The notes under the pieces: model-generated
Databases searched by the model: none
Told to the model about the DNA's origin: nothing
Seen by the model: the letters and a program-made list of their open reading frames with translations, nothing else
Part shown: positions 32,749 through 41,958 of the stretch, in pieces
Layout: every line of letters starts with the position of its first letter
Numbering within the stretch: position 1 is the stretch's first letter
From: Deinococcus peraridilitoris DSM 19664
GTDB taxonomy: Bacteria; Deinococcota; Deinococci; Deinococcales; Deinococcaceae
Assembly (NCBI RefSeq): GCF_000317835.1
Contig: NC_019793.1
Coordinates: 2,505,001-2,569,000, forward strand
Length of the DNA stretch: 64,000 nt
Direction: 5' to 3'
Translations under genes and position numbers: made by a program

Positions 32749-34272
32749 ATGTACATCGGCGTAGACCTCGGCACGACCAGCACCAAGGTCGCCGCGTTCG
32801 GGGCCTCGGGAGAGCTGCTCGCGCTCGCCTCGCACGGCTACCCGCTAGAGGTGCCCGAACCGGGAGCCGCCGAACAGGACCCCGGGATGATCGTCCAGGC
32901 CACCTTGAAAGGGCTGGGCGAGGTCGTCGCCAAAGTCGGCGCGCAGCGTGTTCGGGCGCTGTGTTTCGGGGCGGCCATGCACAGTATCGTTCCCCTTGAC
33001 GCCAGTGGCGTGCCCCTGACGCGCGCCCTTACCTGGGCAGACGGACGCGCCAGCCGCTGGGCCGAGCGCATCCGGCGTATCGAGGGCGGCGCGCGCGTGG
33101 CCGCGCGCACCGGCACACCGCCCTACGCGATGTCCCCCCTGGCCAAGCTGCGCTGGCTGCGCGAGGAGTACCCCGAGGTAACGGCGCAGGCCGCCCGTTT
33201 CATCTCGATCAAGGAATATGTGCTGCACGCCCTGTTCGGAATCTGGGCCGTGGATCATTCCACTGCCTCTGCCTCGGGCCTGTTCGGGCTGCTCGCGCGC
33301 GACTGGGACGACGAAGCCCTGAACCTCGCGCGCGTGAAGCGCGAACAGCTCTCGCCCCTGGTGCCGACCACCTGGCGCCTGCCGCCGCTGCGCCCTGAAA
33401 TCGCGCGCGAGCTGGGGCTTGACCCGCAGACGCCCGCCATCATCGGCGCGAACGACGGGGCACTTTCAAACCTGGGCTCGGGCGCCGTGACGCCGGGCAT
33501 CGCGGCCATCTCGCTGGGCACCAGTGGGGCGATGCGCGTCACGGTGGACTCGCCCTACGTCGAGCCGGGCGGGCGCACCTTCTGTTACGCCCTGACCGAA
33601 GACCGCTGGGTGGTAGGTGGCCCGACCAACAACGGCGCGATCGTGCTGCGCTGGCTGCGTGACAACTTCGCGCCCACCGACGCCGCGTACGCCCGGGCCA
33701 AGGGCGAGGACCCTTACCAGGCGCTGCTGAGCCTGGCGGCCCGCGCGCCCGCCGGCTCGGACGGGCTGCTGTTCCTGCCTTACCTGCTGGGTGAGCGCGC
33801 ACCGCTGTGGAGTTCCGGTGCGCGCGGCGCGTACATCGGGGTAAGCATCGAGCACCGCCGCGAGCACTTTCTGCGCGCGGCGCTCGAAGGTGTGGCCCTG
33901 AATCTGGCCCTGGTCTCGGGGCTGCTTGCGGGTCGTGTGCCGACACCGCGCGAGCTGCGCGCCTCGGGCGGCTTTGCCCGCTCGCCCCTGTGGCGCCAGA
34001 TCCTTTGCGACGTGCTCGACCGTCCGCTCGGCATTCCCCAGACGGTCGAGACAGCTGCCCTGGGCGCCACGCTGCTCGCGCGCGTGGCGCTGGGAGAGTT
34101 GCCCGGCCTGGAGGCGGCCGGGGCACTGGTCAGCGTGCAAGACCAGCACTCGCCCGACCCCGCAGCCAGTGCCGTGTACGCTGACCTGCTACCCATTTTC
34201 GCGCGCCTGGCCGAAGGGTTGCTCGACGATTCCCGCGCGTTGGTGGCCTTGCAGCGCCAGGAAGAGGACTGA
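32749..34272 (+). CDS. FGGY-family sugar kinase (gluconokinase/xylulokinase-like)
   Basis: A 507-residue kinase of the FGGY family, probably a gluconokinase or xylulokinase. It begins MYIGVDLGTTSTKVAAF and contains ALTWADGRASRWAERIR, ANDGALSNLGSG, ISLGTSGAMRV and LPYLLGERAPLWSSGARGA, followed by the C-terminal ATP-binding ELRASGGFARSPLWRQILCD. The last two are typical of gluconokinases. TATGAT at 32736-32741 lies seven bases before the ATG at 32749, suggesting a leaderless mRNA; longer frames run upstream antisense to the DUF305 gene. No sugar-specific partner is adjacent, so the substrate remains open. Confidence 0.88.
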   Translation: MYIGVDLGTTSTKVAAFGASGELLALASHGYPLEVPEPGAAEQDPGMIVQATLKGLGEVVAKVGAQRVRALCFGAAMHSIVPLDASGVPLTRALTWADGRASRWAERIRRIEGGARVAARTGTPPYAMSPLAKLRWLREEYPEVTAQAARFISIKEYVLHALFGIWAVDHSTASASGLFGLLARDWDDEALNLARVKREQLSPLVPTTWRLPPLRPEIARELGLDPQTPAIIGANDGALSNLGSGAVTPGIAAISLGTSGAMRVTVDSPYVEPGGRTFCYALTEDRWVVGGPTNNGAIVLRWLRDNFAPTDAAYARAKGEDPYQALLSLAARAPAGSDGLLFLPYLLGERAPLWSSGARGAYIGVSIEHRREHFLRAALEGVALNLALVSGLLAGRVPTPRELRASGGFARSPLWRQILCDVLDRPLGIPQTVETAALGATLLARVALGELPGLEAAGALVSVQDQHSPDPAASAVYADLLPIFARLAEGLLDDSRALVALQRQEED

Positions 34273-34458
34273 TACCGTTTCCGCGCTATTCCGTGCACTT
34301 CACAAACAGCGCTTCGTGTACTCCACGCCGCCGTAACCGTATCTATTTCCTGTCTGCTCCGCTGCATGATTCCTCCACGGTACGGAATCATCCGGAATCC
34401 GGATGAAAGGGGAGGCCGGGCGATGCCGCTTCGCCCACCTCACCCGTAGAATTCCGTC

Positions 34459-35457
34459 ATGGCCGTTTTCGTCGAAGGCACCACCGCCGTGTTCACCCCT
34501 CCTCCCGGCGCCAGGCACCTGGTGGGAGATTTCACCGACTGGCAAAATGGCCAGCCCATCCCCGCCGCCCCGGAAATCCGCGTGGCGCTGCCCCGCGATT
34601 CCTGGACCGAATACGCCTGGATCGGCGAGAACGGCAAGCCCTTTGCGGATCCCGACAACGACACCAGGAGCCTCAATCCCTGGTGGCCCTATCCACGCGC
34701 GGTGGAGGTGGGCACCTACGCCCGCCACCCCCTGTGGACCGCGCCTGCCGCGCAGGCGGGCGGCAAGGTGGACCGGCTCGCGTGGGAAGGCGGTGTGTTT
34801 CCCGGCACGCGCCGCGCCAGCGTGTACATGCCGCCCGGCTACGACCCGGGCCAGCTGTACCCGGTGTTCTACATTCAGGATGGCGTGGCGTTTCTGCGCA
34901 CCGGCAAGCTGGGGGAACTGCTCGACAAAGCCATTGAAGCGGGCCTCGCGCGCCCGGCGGTGCTGGTCTTTCTGGAGCCGGGGGACCGCTCGCGCGAATA
35001 CTACCTCAACGACGCCTACCTCGAATTTCTGACGCAGGAAGTCTTTCCTCGGATCGAGGACGCCTACAGCGTGTCGCGCGAAGCCGAGGGACGCGGTTTG
35101 TGGGGCGCGTCCCTCGGCGGCCTGATCAGCCTGTACCTCGGCAGCCACCACCCGGAACTGTTCAGTACGGTCGTGGCGCACTCGGGGGCCTTTATCGCCC
35201 GCCCCGACGCCTACATGGAAACCCGCGTGGGGCAGGAATGGCTGCTCCGCACCCTGCGTGAGCGCGGCGCTCCGCACCTGCGCGTCAGCCTGGACAGCGG
35301 CGTGCTGGAGTGGTTGCTGGCGCCCAACCGCCGCATGGCCGCGCTGCTGGCCGACCTGAACATTCCTCACCAGTACCGTGAGTACCAGAGCGGGCACAAC
35401 TGGGTCACGTGGCGCGCCGCCCTGCCCGAGGCGCTGCTGTTCGCCCTGGGTACATGA
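34459..35457 (+). CDS. Alpha/beta-hydrolase esterase with N-terminal carbohydrate-binding-like domain
   Basis: A 332-residue esterase of the enterochelin-esterase/esterase D type. The first ~100 residues look like an early-set (CBM48-like) beta domain (GARHLVGDFTDWQNGQP); the rest is an alpha/beta hydrolase with RRASVYMPPGYDPGQLYPVFYI, the nucleophile elbow GASLGG, an Asp candidate in the region of HLRVSLDSGVLE, and the final His in SGHNWVTWR. It likely cleaves small esters. A TAGAAT -10 at 34447-34452 gives a leaderless start. Confidence 0.9.
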   Translation: MAVFVEGTTAVFTPPPGARHLVGDFTDWQNGQPIPAAPEIRVALPRDSWTEYAWIGENGKPFADPDNDTRSLNPWWPYPRAVEVGTYARHPLWTAPAAQAGGKVDRLAWEGGVFPGTRRASVYMPPGYDPGQLYPVFYIQDGVAFLRTGKLGELLDKAIEAGLARPAVLVFLEPGDRSREYYLNDAYLEFLTQEVFPRIEDAYSVSREAEGRGLWGASLGGLISLYLGSHHPELFSTVVAHSGAFIARPDAYMETRVGQEWLLRTLRERGAPHLRVSLDSGVLEWLLAPNRRMAALLADLNIPHQYREYQSGHNWVTWRAALPEALLFALGT

Positions 35458-35515
35458 GGAAAAGCCTGAGGCGGGGATTGACGCGGGGTCCACAACCCTT
35501 CAGAGTCGAAGCATC

Positions 35516-36655
35516 ATGCGCCGCGTTGTGATCGGTCTTGCGCTTCTGCTGCTGGGAGCGCCCGCTGTGAAAGGAGCTGCCCTGCCTTCCTTGTTGTCAT
35601 CCCAGTTCATGCCCGCCAATCTGAGCGTGCAGCGCGCCCCCGAGTTTGCCCAGTCGAAGCTCACCGGCCTGCAGGTCGGCGCGGACGGCAGCGTGCGGCT
35701 TGCCGCGCCCACGCGCGTGGGCGATGGCTATTCCGGCGTGCTGGAGTCGCTTCCCATTCATGCGAGGGCCTTCACCGAACTGCTTCCCTCGTGGAACGCG
35801 CTCACACCGGAGGGCACCTGGCTGGAACTGGAGGTGCGCGCGGAAATCGCGGGCCGCTGGACCCGGTACTACTCGTTCGGGCGCTGGTCGAGCGCCGCCG
35901 AGGAACGCGCCAGCCTGAACGGCCAGGGGGACGCCGACGGCAACGTGCTGACCGACCTGCTGCGTCTGAAGCGCGCCGCTGCACGCTATCAGTACCGGCT
36001 GCGCCTTTTCTCCCGTGACGCGCGCCTGACGCCCGAAGTGCGGATGGTGAGCTTCACGGCCGGTGTGACTCCGGCGCCGACCACTGCAGCTCCTGCCCGT
36101 TTGGCCTGGGGCAAGGTCCTTCAGGTTCCTGCCCGCTCGCAGATGGTCTTTGCGCAGGGAGAAGGCTGGTGTTCGCCCACCTCGGTCAGCATGGTGCTGG
36201 CCTACTGGGGCACTCAGGTCAGCGTGCCCGAAGCGGCAGCTGGCACCTTCGACTCCGTGTACGGGGGCACCGGTAACTGGGCCTTCAACGCCGCGTACGC
36301 CGCCAGCCTGGGCATGACCGCCTACGTCACGCGCTTTGAGAGCCTCAACGACATCGAGCGCCACATCGCGGCGGGCGTGCCAGTGGTGCTGAGCCTGGGC
36401 TGGAAAAAAGGAGAGCTGCCTGGCGCCCCCCTGCCGCAGTCGGGCGGGCACCTGATCGTGGCGGTGGGCTTCGACGCGCGCGGCAACATCGTGGTGAACG
36501 ACCCGGCCGGCAAGACCGACGCCCAGGTGCGCCGCACGTACGACCGCGCGATTCTCGAGCGTTTGTGGAAGGGTCACTCGGGCGGCACGGCCTACGTGAT
36601 TTTCCCGCAGCAGCGCGCGGGCGCCGAGGGCGCGCCCCTGGCGTCCAGTCGTTAA
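35516..36655 (+). CDS. Exported C39-like cysteine peptidase
   Basis: A 379-residue exported protein: signal MRRVVIGLALLLLGAPAVKG, a beta-rich domain of ~180 residues (TWLELEVRAEIAGRW, YQYRLRLFSRD), then a C39-like papain-fold domain. Catalytic residues can be placed: Cys in GEGWCSPTSVSMVLAYW, His in SGGHLIVAVGFD and Asp/Asn in NIVVNDPAGK. Similar proteins act on peptides at the cell surface. It begins 58 bases after the esterase and a terminator follows, so the two may be co-transcribed. Confidence 0.85.
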   Translation: MRRVVIGLALLLLGAPAVKGAALPSLLSSQFMPANLSVQRAPEFAQSKLTGLQVGADGSVRLAAPTRVGDGYSGVLESLPIHARAFTELLPSWNALTPEGTWLELEVRAEIAGRWTRYYSFGRWSSAAEERASLNGQGDADGNVLTDLLRLKRAAARYQYRLRLFSRDARLTPEVRMVSFTAGVTPAPTTAAPARLAWGKVLQVPARSQMVFAQGEGWCSPTSVSMVLAYWGTQVSVPEAAAGTFDSVYGGTGNWAFNAAYAASLGMTAYVTRFESLNDIERHIAAGVPVVLSLGWKKGELPGAPLPQSGGHLIVAVGFDARGNIVVNDPAGKTDAQVRRTYDRAILERLWKGHSGGTAYVIFPQQRAGAEGAPLASSR

Positions 36656-36670
36656 CCATTGCCGGAAATA

Positions 36671-36700
36671 AAAGGCCCGCCGAAAGACGGGCTCCTTTTT
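36671..36700 (+). terminator. Intrinsic terminator after the C39-like gene
   Basis: GCCCGCC-GAAA-GACGGGC with a following TTTTT tract, immediately downstream of the stop at 36655. Confidence 0.75.
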
Positions 36701-36714
36701 GCGGCAAGGGAAGC

Positions 36715-36996
36715 TCAGAACCAGGGTTTCTTGCCGACCTCGTACGTCTTGGCAAACTCGGCGTCGCTCTTGGTGAGGTAGATGATGCCCTCGATCAGGC
36801 CGATGATGCCCATGGCCCAGGTCGCGAAGATGGGCAGGATCAGGAAGCTCAGGAAGACGCCGGCGAGACTGACCGCCAGCATGATGATCGCCGGTTGGGT
36901 CATGCCCAGGTAGAACTTGTGAATTCCAAGCGAGCCCAACAGAATTCCCAGTATCCCGGCGACGATTTTCTTGCTGCTCTGCTCTGACGTGGTCAT
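36715..36996 (-). CDS. TM2-domain membrane protein
   Basis: A 93-residue TM2-domain protein: KIVAGILGILLGSLGIHKFYLG and two following hydrophobic helices with an acidic turn (IIGLIEGIIYLTKSDAEFAKTY). The GxxGxHxFYLG signature is diagnostic. AGGAGG precedes the ATG at 36996. Function unknown; the family is widespread and often linked with stress or signalling. It is convergent with the C39-like gene. Confidence 0.9.
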   Translation of the reverse strand: MTTSEQSSKKIVAGILGILLGSLGIHKFYLGMTQPAIIMLAVSLAGVFLSFLILPIFATWAMGIIGLIEGIIYLTKSDAEFAKTYEVGKKPWF

Positions 36997-37383
36997 ACCC
37001 TGCCTCCTTGATTTGTAACCTTCATCTCGAATCTTACCATGGTGAAGGCATTCTGAAGGCGTAGTTGCGCATGGAGGCAACCACTGGGAGCGCCCCCGGT
37101 GAAGACCATGGCCATTCCGGTGTTGACAGGTGCTCGAGCGCAGTGTTTTTAAGAGAATAGTCAGTTTCCGGATGCTCGACGGAGCTCACATTGCATATTT
37201 TCATTTCTGACGAAGCCAGTCATCTTATTTGATGGCTTTTTGAGGGAAAAGGTCTAAAGTATCTCCCCATTTGTTTAGCCCGGTTTTCTGTACAAAAAAA
37301 TGAGGCTTTTTAATAATACTGGCATCAGATTAGAACATTACTCTCCGGTCATTCGGACAAACGCCCAACAAAGGAGAATTGAC
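36997..37383. other. AT-rich intergenic region, possible small RNA
   Basis: 387 bases between divergent genes. A perfect TTGACA (37123-37128) precedes a weak AT-rich -10, and a 6-bp stem with T-run (37213-37241) could end a short transcript. No protein-coding frame is convincing. Promoters of the two flanking genes must also lie here. Confidence 0.4.
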
Positions 37384-38307
37384 ATGAACAAGAAACTGAC
37401 CCTCGCCCTGACCCTGGCCCTCCTCACCCTGGGAGCGGCCCACGCCACCGAACCCCGCTCCTCGATGGGCGCGCAGGGCAGCCTTCAGGCAAGCGCCGCG
37501 CTGAGCGGCAGCGTCCAGAGTGCCGCCCTGCTCGACGCGCAGGGACGTGTGGTCGGCACCTTTGACAAGTCGGGCCGCCTGATGGCGGGCAGCATGAGCA
37601 GTGCCGCCACCCAGGTGCGTGTGGTCCTGCAGGGAGGCACCACCCAGACCTTCGAACTCGCAGGCACGCTGCAGGCGAACGCTGCCAGCAACCTGAACGT
37701 GCTGATCGTCAAGAGCGGCGAGACCCGCGCCACCCTCGCGAGCGCGCTGCAGAGCAGCCTGAAGGCGAGCACGCAGACGCAGCAGGAAACGAGCACCAAC
37801 GCCAAGAGTGGTGTCAGCCTGGCTGCCGGGCTTTTGGTCGGCAAAAGCGTGACCCTCACCGACAGCGCCGGAAACGCGGTGGGCCAGTTCGACGCCTCGG
37901 GAACCCTGAGTGCGACGGGTGACCTCAGCGCCGCCAAGAGCGTCACCATCACTCTCGAGAACGGTGAACAGCGCAGCTTCGCCCTGGCAGGCACAGTCAC
38001 GGCGGGCGCCAGCAAGATGCTCAAGGTCGAGAGCGTGAACGTCAGGGACCAGACCCGCACGGTAGCGCTCGTGGCGGTCCTGGCGACCGTCGAGAAGAAT
38101 GTCGGCGTGGGCGGCGGGGCCGATACGGAAGCGGAAAGCGGCGCACAGCCCGGCAAGTCGGTCTCGGTAGGTGGCAGCGCCGAGGGCAAGACCAACGCCG
38201 GAACTTCGGCGGGTTCGACCTCTTCCGGCAGCAAGGAGAACAAGGGGAACTCGGGGATCAGCATCGGCATCGGTGTGGGTGTCGGCATCGGCATCGGTGG
38301 CAAATAA
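37384..38307 (+). CDS. Exported protein with two tandem beta domains and Gly-rich tail
   Basis: A 307-residue exported protein with signal peptide MNKKLTLALTLALLTLGAAHA. Two similar segments of ~95 residues follow one another: the first has SAALLDAQGRVVGTFDKSG and TFELAGTLQANAASN, the second SVTLTDSAGNAVGQFDASG and SFALAGTVTAGASKM. The tail is Gly/Ser/Lys-rich and ends in alternating Gly-Ile/Val pairs. It may be a surface or adhesive protein. AAAGGAG lies before the ATG at 37384 and a terminator follows. The family is not recognised. Confidence 0.75.
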   Translation: MNKKLTLALTLALLTLGAAHATEPRSSMGAQGSLQASAALSGSVQSAALLDAQGRVVGTFDKSGRLMAGSMSSAATQVRVVLQGGTTQTFELAGTLQANAASNLNVLIVKSGETRATLASALQSSLKASTQTQQETSTNAKSGVSLAAGLLVGKSVTLTDSAGNAVGQFDASGTLSATGDLSAAKSVTITLENGEQRSFALAGTVTAGASKMLKVESVNVRDQTRTVALVAVLATVEKNVGVGGGADTEAESGAQPGKSVSVGGSAEGKTNAGTSAGSTSSGSKENKGNSGISIGIGVGVGIGIGGK

Positions 38308-38328
38308 AACTGAGTGAGGTGAAGTGAC

Positions 38329-38361
38329 CAAAAGCGGGGCCCGAAGTCCGGCTCCGCTTTT
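38329..38361 (+). terminator. Intrinsic terminator after the duplicated-domain protein
   Basis: AAAAGCGG pairs with CCGCTTTT around a GC-rich centre; it lies 22 bases after the stop codon at 38307. Confidence 0.75.
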
Positions 38362-38481
38362 GCTTTCCCCTTCTGCTGCAGAATTTGCTCAAGGCCCCTT
38401 TAACCGGCTGATGCTGGCGGGCTTCGCAAAACTCCAACGATGAGGTGTGCACCCGCCAGGTGCGCATCATCGGGAGGTCGC

Positions 38482-40050
38482 ATGCCGAAAGGATTGCCAT
38501 CCGTGGTCGCCGGTCCGGCCCTGTCGCAGGACCGGGCGTTCAGCAGCCCAGCCTCACCCGCCCCGGTCTCACGGCGTTCTGCCGGGCGGACAAAACCGGG
38601 CGCCCTGCTGGCCCTGGCTGCCCTGGGTCTTTCGCTCCTCACCGGGTGCTTTGCGCTGCGTCCCTCGAACGGGGGCGGCCAGACTGCCTCGCTGCCCGGG
38701 CGAACGGTGCGTGCCGCCGACGTCGCGCTGCCGCGTGGCTACCGGCTGGAAGTGGTGGCCACCGGCTTCACCTTTCCGACGGCGGTCGCGTTTGACGAGG
38801 CGGGGCGTGCGTACGTGCTGGAAGCCGGGTATTCCTACGGCGAGGTTTTCACCATCCCACGGCTGCTGCGCCTCGAGCAGGACGGCTCGCGCCATGAAGT
38901 GGCGCGCGGAGAGCACGCTCCCTGGAACGGCCTGGATTACGCGGGCGGCGCCTTTTATATCGCCCAGGGCGGCGAGGTTGGCGGTGGCCGCATCATCAAG
39001 GTCACACCGGACGGGCAGATCACGCCGCTGGTGCAGAACCTGCCCAGCCTCGGCGATCACCACACCAACCGCCCCGTTGTCGGACGTGACGGATACGTGT
39101 ACTTCGGGCAGGGCACTGCCACCAACAGCGGCGTGGTCGGTGAGGACAATGCCGACTTCGGCTGGCTGAAGCGCCATCCGCAGTTTCACGACGTTCCCTG
39201 CCAGGACATTACCCTCGCGGGCCGCAACTATCAGAGCGGCAATCCCCTCGCTCCCGAGCGCGGCCCGGTGGTCACCGGAGCCTTTCTGCCGTTCGGAACA
39301 CCCAGTGCGCCCGGCCAGGTGGTGCCCGGCGCGCTGCCCTGCAGTGGCGCGATTCTGCGGGTGCCCATAGCAGGAGGGCCGCTCGAACTGGTCGCCTGGG
39401 GCCTGCGCAACCCCTTCGGCCTGGCGTGGTCGCCGGACGGCGCGCTGTACGTCGCCGAAAACAGCTACGACGTGCGCGGCAGCCGCCCGGTCTTCGGCGC
39501 CGGCGATCCGCTGTGGCGCGTCACGCCGGGCACCTGGTACGGTTGGCCCGACTACCACGCCGGACGTCCTCTCACCGACGCCGACCACTTTACCGCGCCC
39601 GGCCGTCCGCCGCCGGGGCAGCTGCTCGCGCGCCATCCCAACGCGCCTCCCCGGCCCGCCGCGCTGTTGGGCGTGCACTCGTCCTCCAATGGCCTGGACT
39701 TTTCGCGCAGCGCCCGCTTCGGCTATGTCAACGAGGCCTTCGTTGCGCAGTTCGGTGATCTGGCGCCGGGGGTCGGCAAGGTGTCCGGCCCGGTCGGCTA
39801 CAAAATCGTGCGGGTGAACGTGGAAAGCGGACGGGTCGAGGACTTTGCCGTGAACCGGGGTGACACGAACGGTCCGGCCTCCAAGATCGGGGGCGGGGGG
39901 TTCGAGCGGCCCCTCGACGCCCGTTTCAATCCCGCCGGTGACGCGCTGTACATCGTGGACTTCGGAATTATGACCACCACCGAAAAAGGCCCGGTTCCCC
40001 GTCCGGGTACGGGCGTGCTGTGGCGTGTCGTCCGCGAGGGCGAGTCATGA
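38482..40050 (+). CDS. PQQ-type sugar dehydrogenase-like lipoprotein
   Basis: A 522-residue secreted lipoprotein (lipobox LLTGC after a long N-terminal basic stretch) with a soluble glucose/sorbosone dehydrogenase-type beta-propeller: GFTFPTAVAFDEAGRAYVLE, SLGDHHTNRPVVGRDGYVYF, WGLRNPFGLAWSPDGALYVAEN and ALYIVDFG. Such enzymes oxidise sugars with PQQ, passing electrons to cytochrome c. GGGAGGT precedes the ATG at 38482. The next gene, overlapping by ATGA, is a cytochrome c lipoprotein, the obvious electron acceptor. Confidence 0.85.
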   Translation: MPKGLPSVVAGPALSQDRAFSSPASPAPVSRRSAGRTKPGALLALAALGLSLLTGCFALRPSNGGGQTASLPGRTVRAADVALPRGYRLEVVATGFTFPTAVAFDEAGRAYVLEAGYSYGEVFTIPRLLRLEQDGSRHEVARGEHAPWNGLDYAGGAFYIAQGGEVGGGRIIKVTPDGQITPLVQNLPSLGDHHTNRPVVGRDGYVYFGQGTATNSGVVGEDNADFGWLKRHPQFHDVPCQDITLAGRNYQSGNPLAPERGPVVTGAFLPFGTPSAPGQVVPGALPCSGAILRVPIAGGPLELVAWGLRNPFGLAWSPDGALYVAENSYDVRGSRPVFGAGDPLWRVTPGTWYGWPDYHAGRPLTDADHFTAPGRPPPGQLLARHPNAPPRPAALLGVHSSSNGLDFSRSARFGYVNEAFVAQFGDLAPGVGKVSGPVGYKIVRVNVESGRVEDFAVNRGDTNGPASKIGGGGFERPLDARFNPAGDALYIVDFGIMTTTEKGPVPRPGTGVLWRVVREGES

Positions 40051-40418
40051 AGGGCGCCGGGAGAATGATCCAGGCCGGGGCGCTGCTGCTGGCCATGGCG
40101 AGCCTCACGGGCTGCCTGCCGCAGCGCCGGGGCGAGCCGCTGGTCGGTCCGCTGCAGACCCTCAGCGCGCAGGAAGAACGCGGTCAGACGGTCTACATGG
40201 TCCACTGCCAGCAGTGCCATCCTGGTGGAGAAAGCGGGCTTGGCCCCTCGCTGAACGACAAGCCCCTGCCCGGTTTTGCCATCCGCCTGCAGGTGCGCGC
40301 CGGTCTGGGCGCCATGCCCGCCTTCGATCCGCAGGAGATCAGCGACTCCGACCTCGACGCACTGGTGGCGTATATCGTACGGCTCCGGCTGCACGGCGTC
40401 GATGTGCGCCGTCGATAG
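40047..40418 (+). CDS. Small cytochrome c lipoprotein
   Basis: A 123-residue c-type cytochrome with lipobox (LTGC) and one heme-binding motif, CQQCH in YMVHCQQCHPGGESG, plus a distal Met candidate in GLGAMPAFDPQEISD. It is covalently heme-bound outside the membrane and probably takes electrons from the dehydrogenase whose stop codon it overlaps (ATGA, 40047-40050). Confidence 0.92.
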   Translation: MKGAGRMIQAGALLLAMASLTGCLPQRRGEPLVGPLQTLSAQEERGQTVYMVHCQQCHPGGESGLGPSLNDKPLPGFAIRLQVRAGLGAMPAFDPQEISDSDLDALVAYIVRLRLHGVDVRRR

Positions 40419-40438
40419 CATGCTGATGTGGTGTTGAC

Positions 40439-40479
40439 GGGCCGGCCATACCCTACGGCTTGCAGGGTATGGCCGGCCC
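40439..40479. terminator. Bidirectional hairpin between cytochrome c and nadV
   Basis: A 16-bp perfect stem (40439-40454 with 40464-40479) and a 9-base loop between convergent genes. No T-run follows. Confidence 0.7.
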
Positions 40480-40492
40480 ATGTCGTCTGTTG

Positions 40493-41905
40493 TCAGTCCC
40501 TCGCGCGAATGTCGTCGAGGGTGTCCTCGATGAGGAGCTTTCCGTTGCGAAACACGGTTCTGAGGGCGCTTCCCGGATACTCCCGGACAAACTCCTGGTA
40601 CTGGCGCGTGCGGTAACGGCCCTCTTCCTGCACGAGGTCGAGCACGCCGTCCTTGCTGCGCTTGCCGGGGTCGGTCACGGGGTCCTTGTAGACCGGGCGG
40701 TACTCGCCGTTCACCTCGGCCGCGCTGGCCTTGTAGGCGAACTTCTGGGTGTCGCGGTTGACCTGCTGCAGCAGCGCGCCGCCCATGCCAAAGGCGACGT
40801 TGCTGGCGCTGAAGCCGTCGCCCATCACTGCGGCCAGGATTTCGCGCAGGGTTTCTTCGGTGATGCCGTCGCCCTGAATCACGCGCACATGGTTGAGGAC
40901 CCGGTAGCCTTTGCTGTTCACGGTCGTGCCGAATTTGTTCGCCAGGGCGCGCACCGTCATGCGGACCATCGCGGGAGGGTCGCCGCTGTCCGGACGCACC
41001 ACCAGCGTGGCGCCACTCGCAATGATCTCGTCACGCAACTCGCTGCCCCAGAACTCGTTGATGGCGTGCTTGAGGTCGTAGCTGTCACTTACGACGGCGT
41101 AGGTGGCGCCCGGCTGGCCGAAGGTGCGGACCATGTTGCGGTAGGCGTCCACCTCATGGGCCTTGCCCCAGCTGGTCACCGTGCTGTGCTCGGCGGCGGG
41201 AATGCTGAAGCCCGCCATCTCGGCGCCGTAGTAGTTGCGTCCCAGGCGCAGTGCTTCTACCGTGTCGCTGCCCATGAAGTTGGTCAGGTGCGCCAGCCCT
41301 CCCAGGCCCGCGCTTTCACGGCTGCTCACCCCGCGCGAGCCGAAGTCGTGCAGCTTGAAGGCCAGCTCTCCTTGCGGATCGTCGGCACTTTCTTCGAGGG
41401 CCTCGCGGATGATTTCACGCAGGTAGTGGCTCTGGGTGGCGACCGTGATGGGATACCACACCCGCATCAGCATGGTCTCGAACCAGCCGACCAGCCAGGG
41501 CACCCGGGGATCGGTGTTGGTGACGGTCATCAGGGCGTTGTGGTTGGGTACCACGCTGCCCTCCGCCACCGCGCGGATTTCCAGCGGAAGCCGACCCTGC
41601 AGGTCGCGGGCGATGTACATCCAGTCTTCGAAGGGAAAGGGCTCGCCGTGCGCGGTAAAGACGTCACGGGCTTCCTCGACCATGGCTGGGGTGATGCGCG
41701 TGGCGAGGTAGCGCTTGAGGATGTACTGCAGACCGAAGAATTTCGTGGCGGGGTATTTGCCGCCGCGTGACTCCAGATAGGAAAAGAGCCGGGTGGTTCC
41801 GCTGGGGTACTGCAGAAAGTGGCTGGCCTTGTAGCTGTCGGTGTCGAGAATAAGGTTGTCGTCGCTGAGCAGGGCAGGGCGTTGGGCTCTCTGGGTGGCG
41901 GTCAT
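40493..41905 (-). CDS. nadV: Nicotinamide phosphoribosyltransferase
   Basis: A 470-residue enzyme that makes nicotinamide mononucleotide (NMN) from nicotinamide and PRPP, the first step of NAD salvage. Signatures include DTDSYKASHFLQYPSGTTRLFSYLE, FSIPAAEHSTVTSWG, LVVRPDSGDPPAMV and RVIQGDGITEETLREIL (quoted in pieces), matching NadV/NAMPT. Length agrees with the family. It follows nadM on the same strand (gap 53 bases), so both steps to NAD are in one operon. Confidence 0.96.
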   Translation of the reverse strand: MTATQRAQRPALLSDDNLILDTDSYKASHFLQYPSGTTRLFSYLESRGGKYPATKFFGLQYILKRYLATRITPAMVEEARDVFTAHGEPFPFEDWMYIARDLQGRLPLEIRAVAEGSVVPNHNALMTVTNTDPRVPWLVGWFETMLMRVWYPITVATQSHYLREIIREALEESADDPQGELAFKLHDFGSRGVSSRESAGLGGLAHLTNFMGSDTVEALRLGRNYYGAEMAGFSIPAAEHSTVTSWGKAHEVDAYRNMVRTFGQPGATYAVVSDSYDLKHAINEFWGSELRDEIIASGATLVVRPDSGDPPAMVRMTVRALANKFGTTVNSKGYRVLNHVRVIQGDGITEETLREILAAVMGDGFSASNVAFGMGGALLQQVNRDTQKFAYKASAAEVNGEYRPVYKDPVTDPGKRSKDGVLDLVQEEGRYRTRQYQEFVREYPGSALRTVFRNGKLLIEDTLDDIRARD

Positions 41906-41958
41906 GAAACACCTGCTTTCTCTCCGGGCAGGAGGCGAGGGACGAGTTCACCGAGGGG

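Noticed and set aside
34300..35493. 397-codon minus-strand frame
   Set aside because: Antisense to the esterase, which has clear catalytic motifs.
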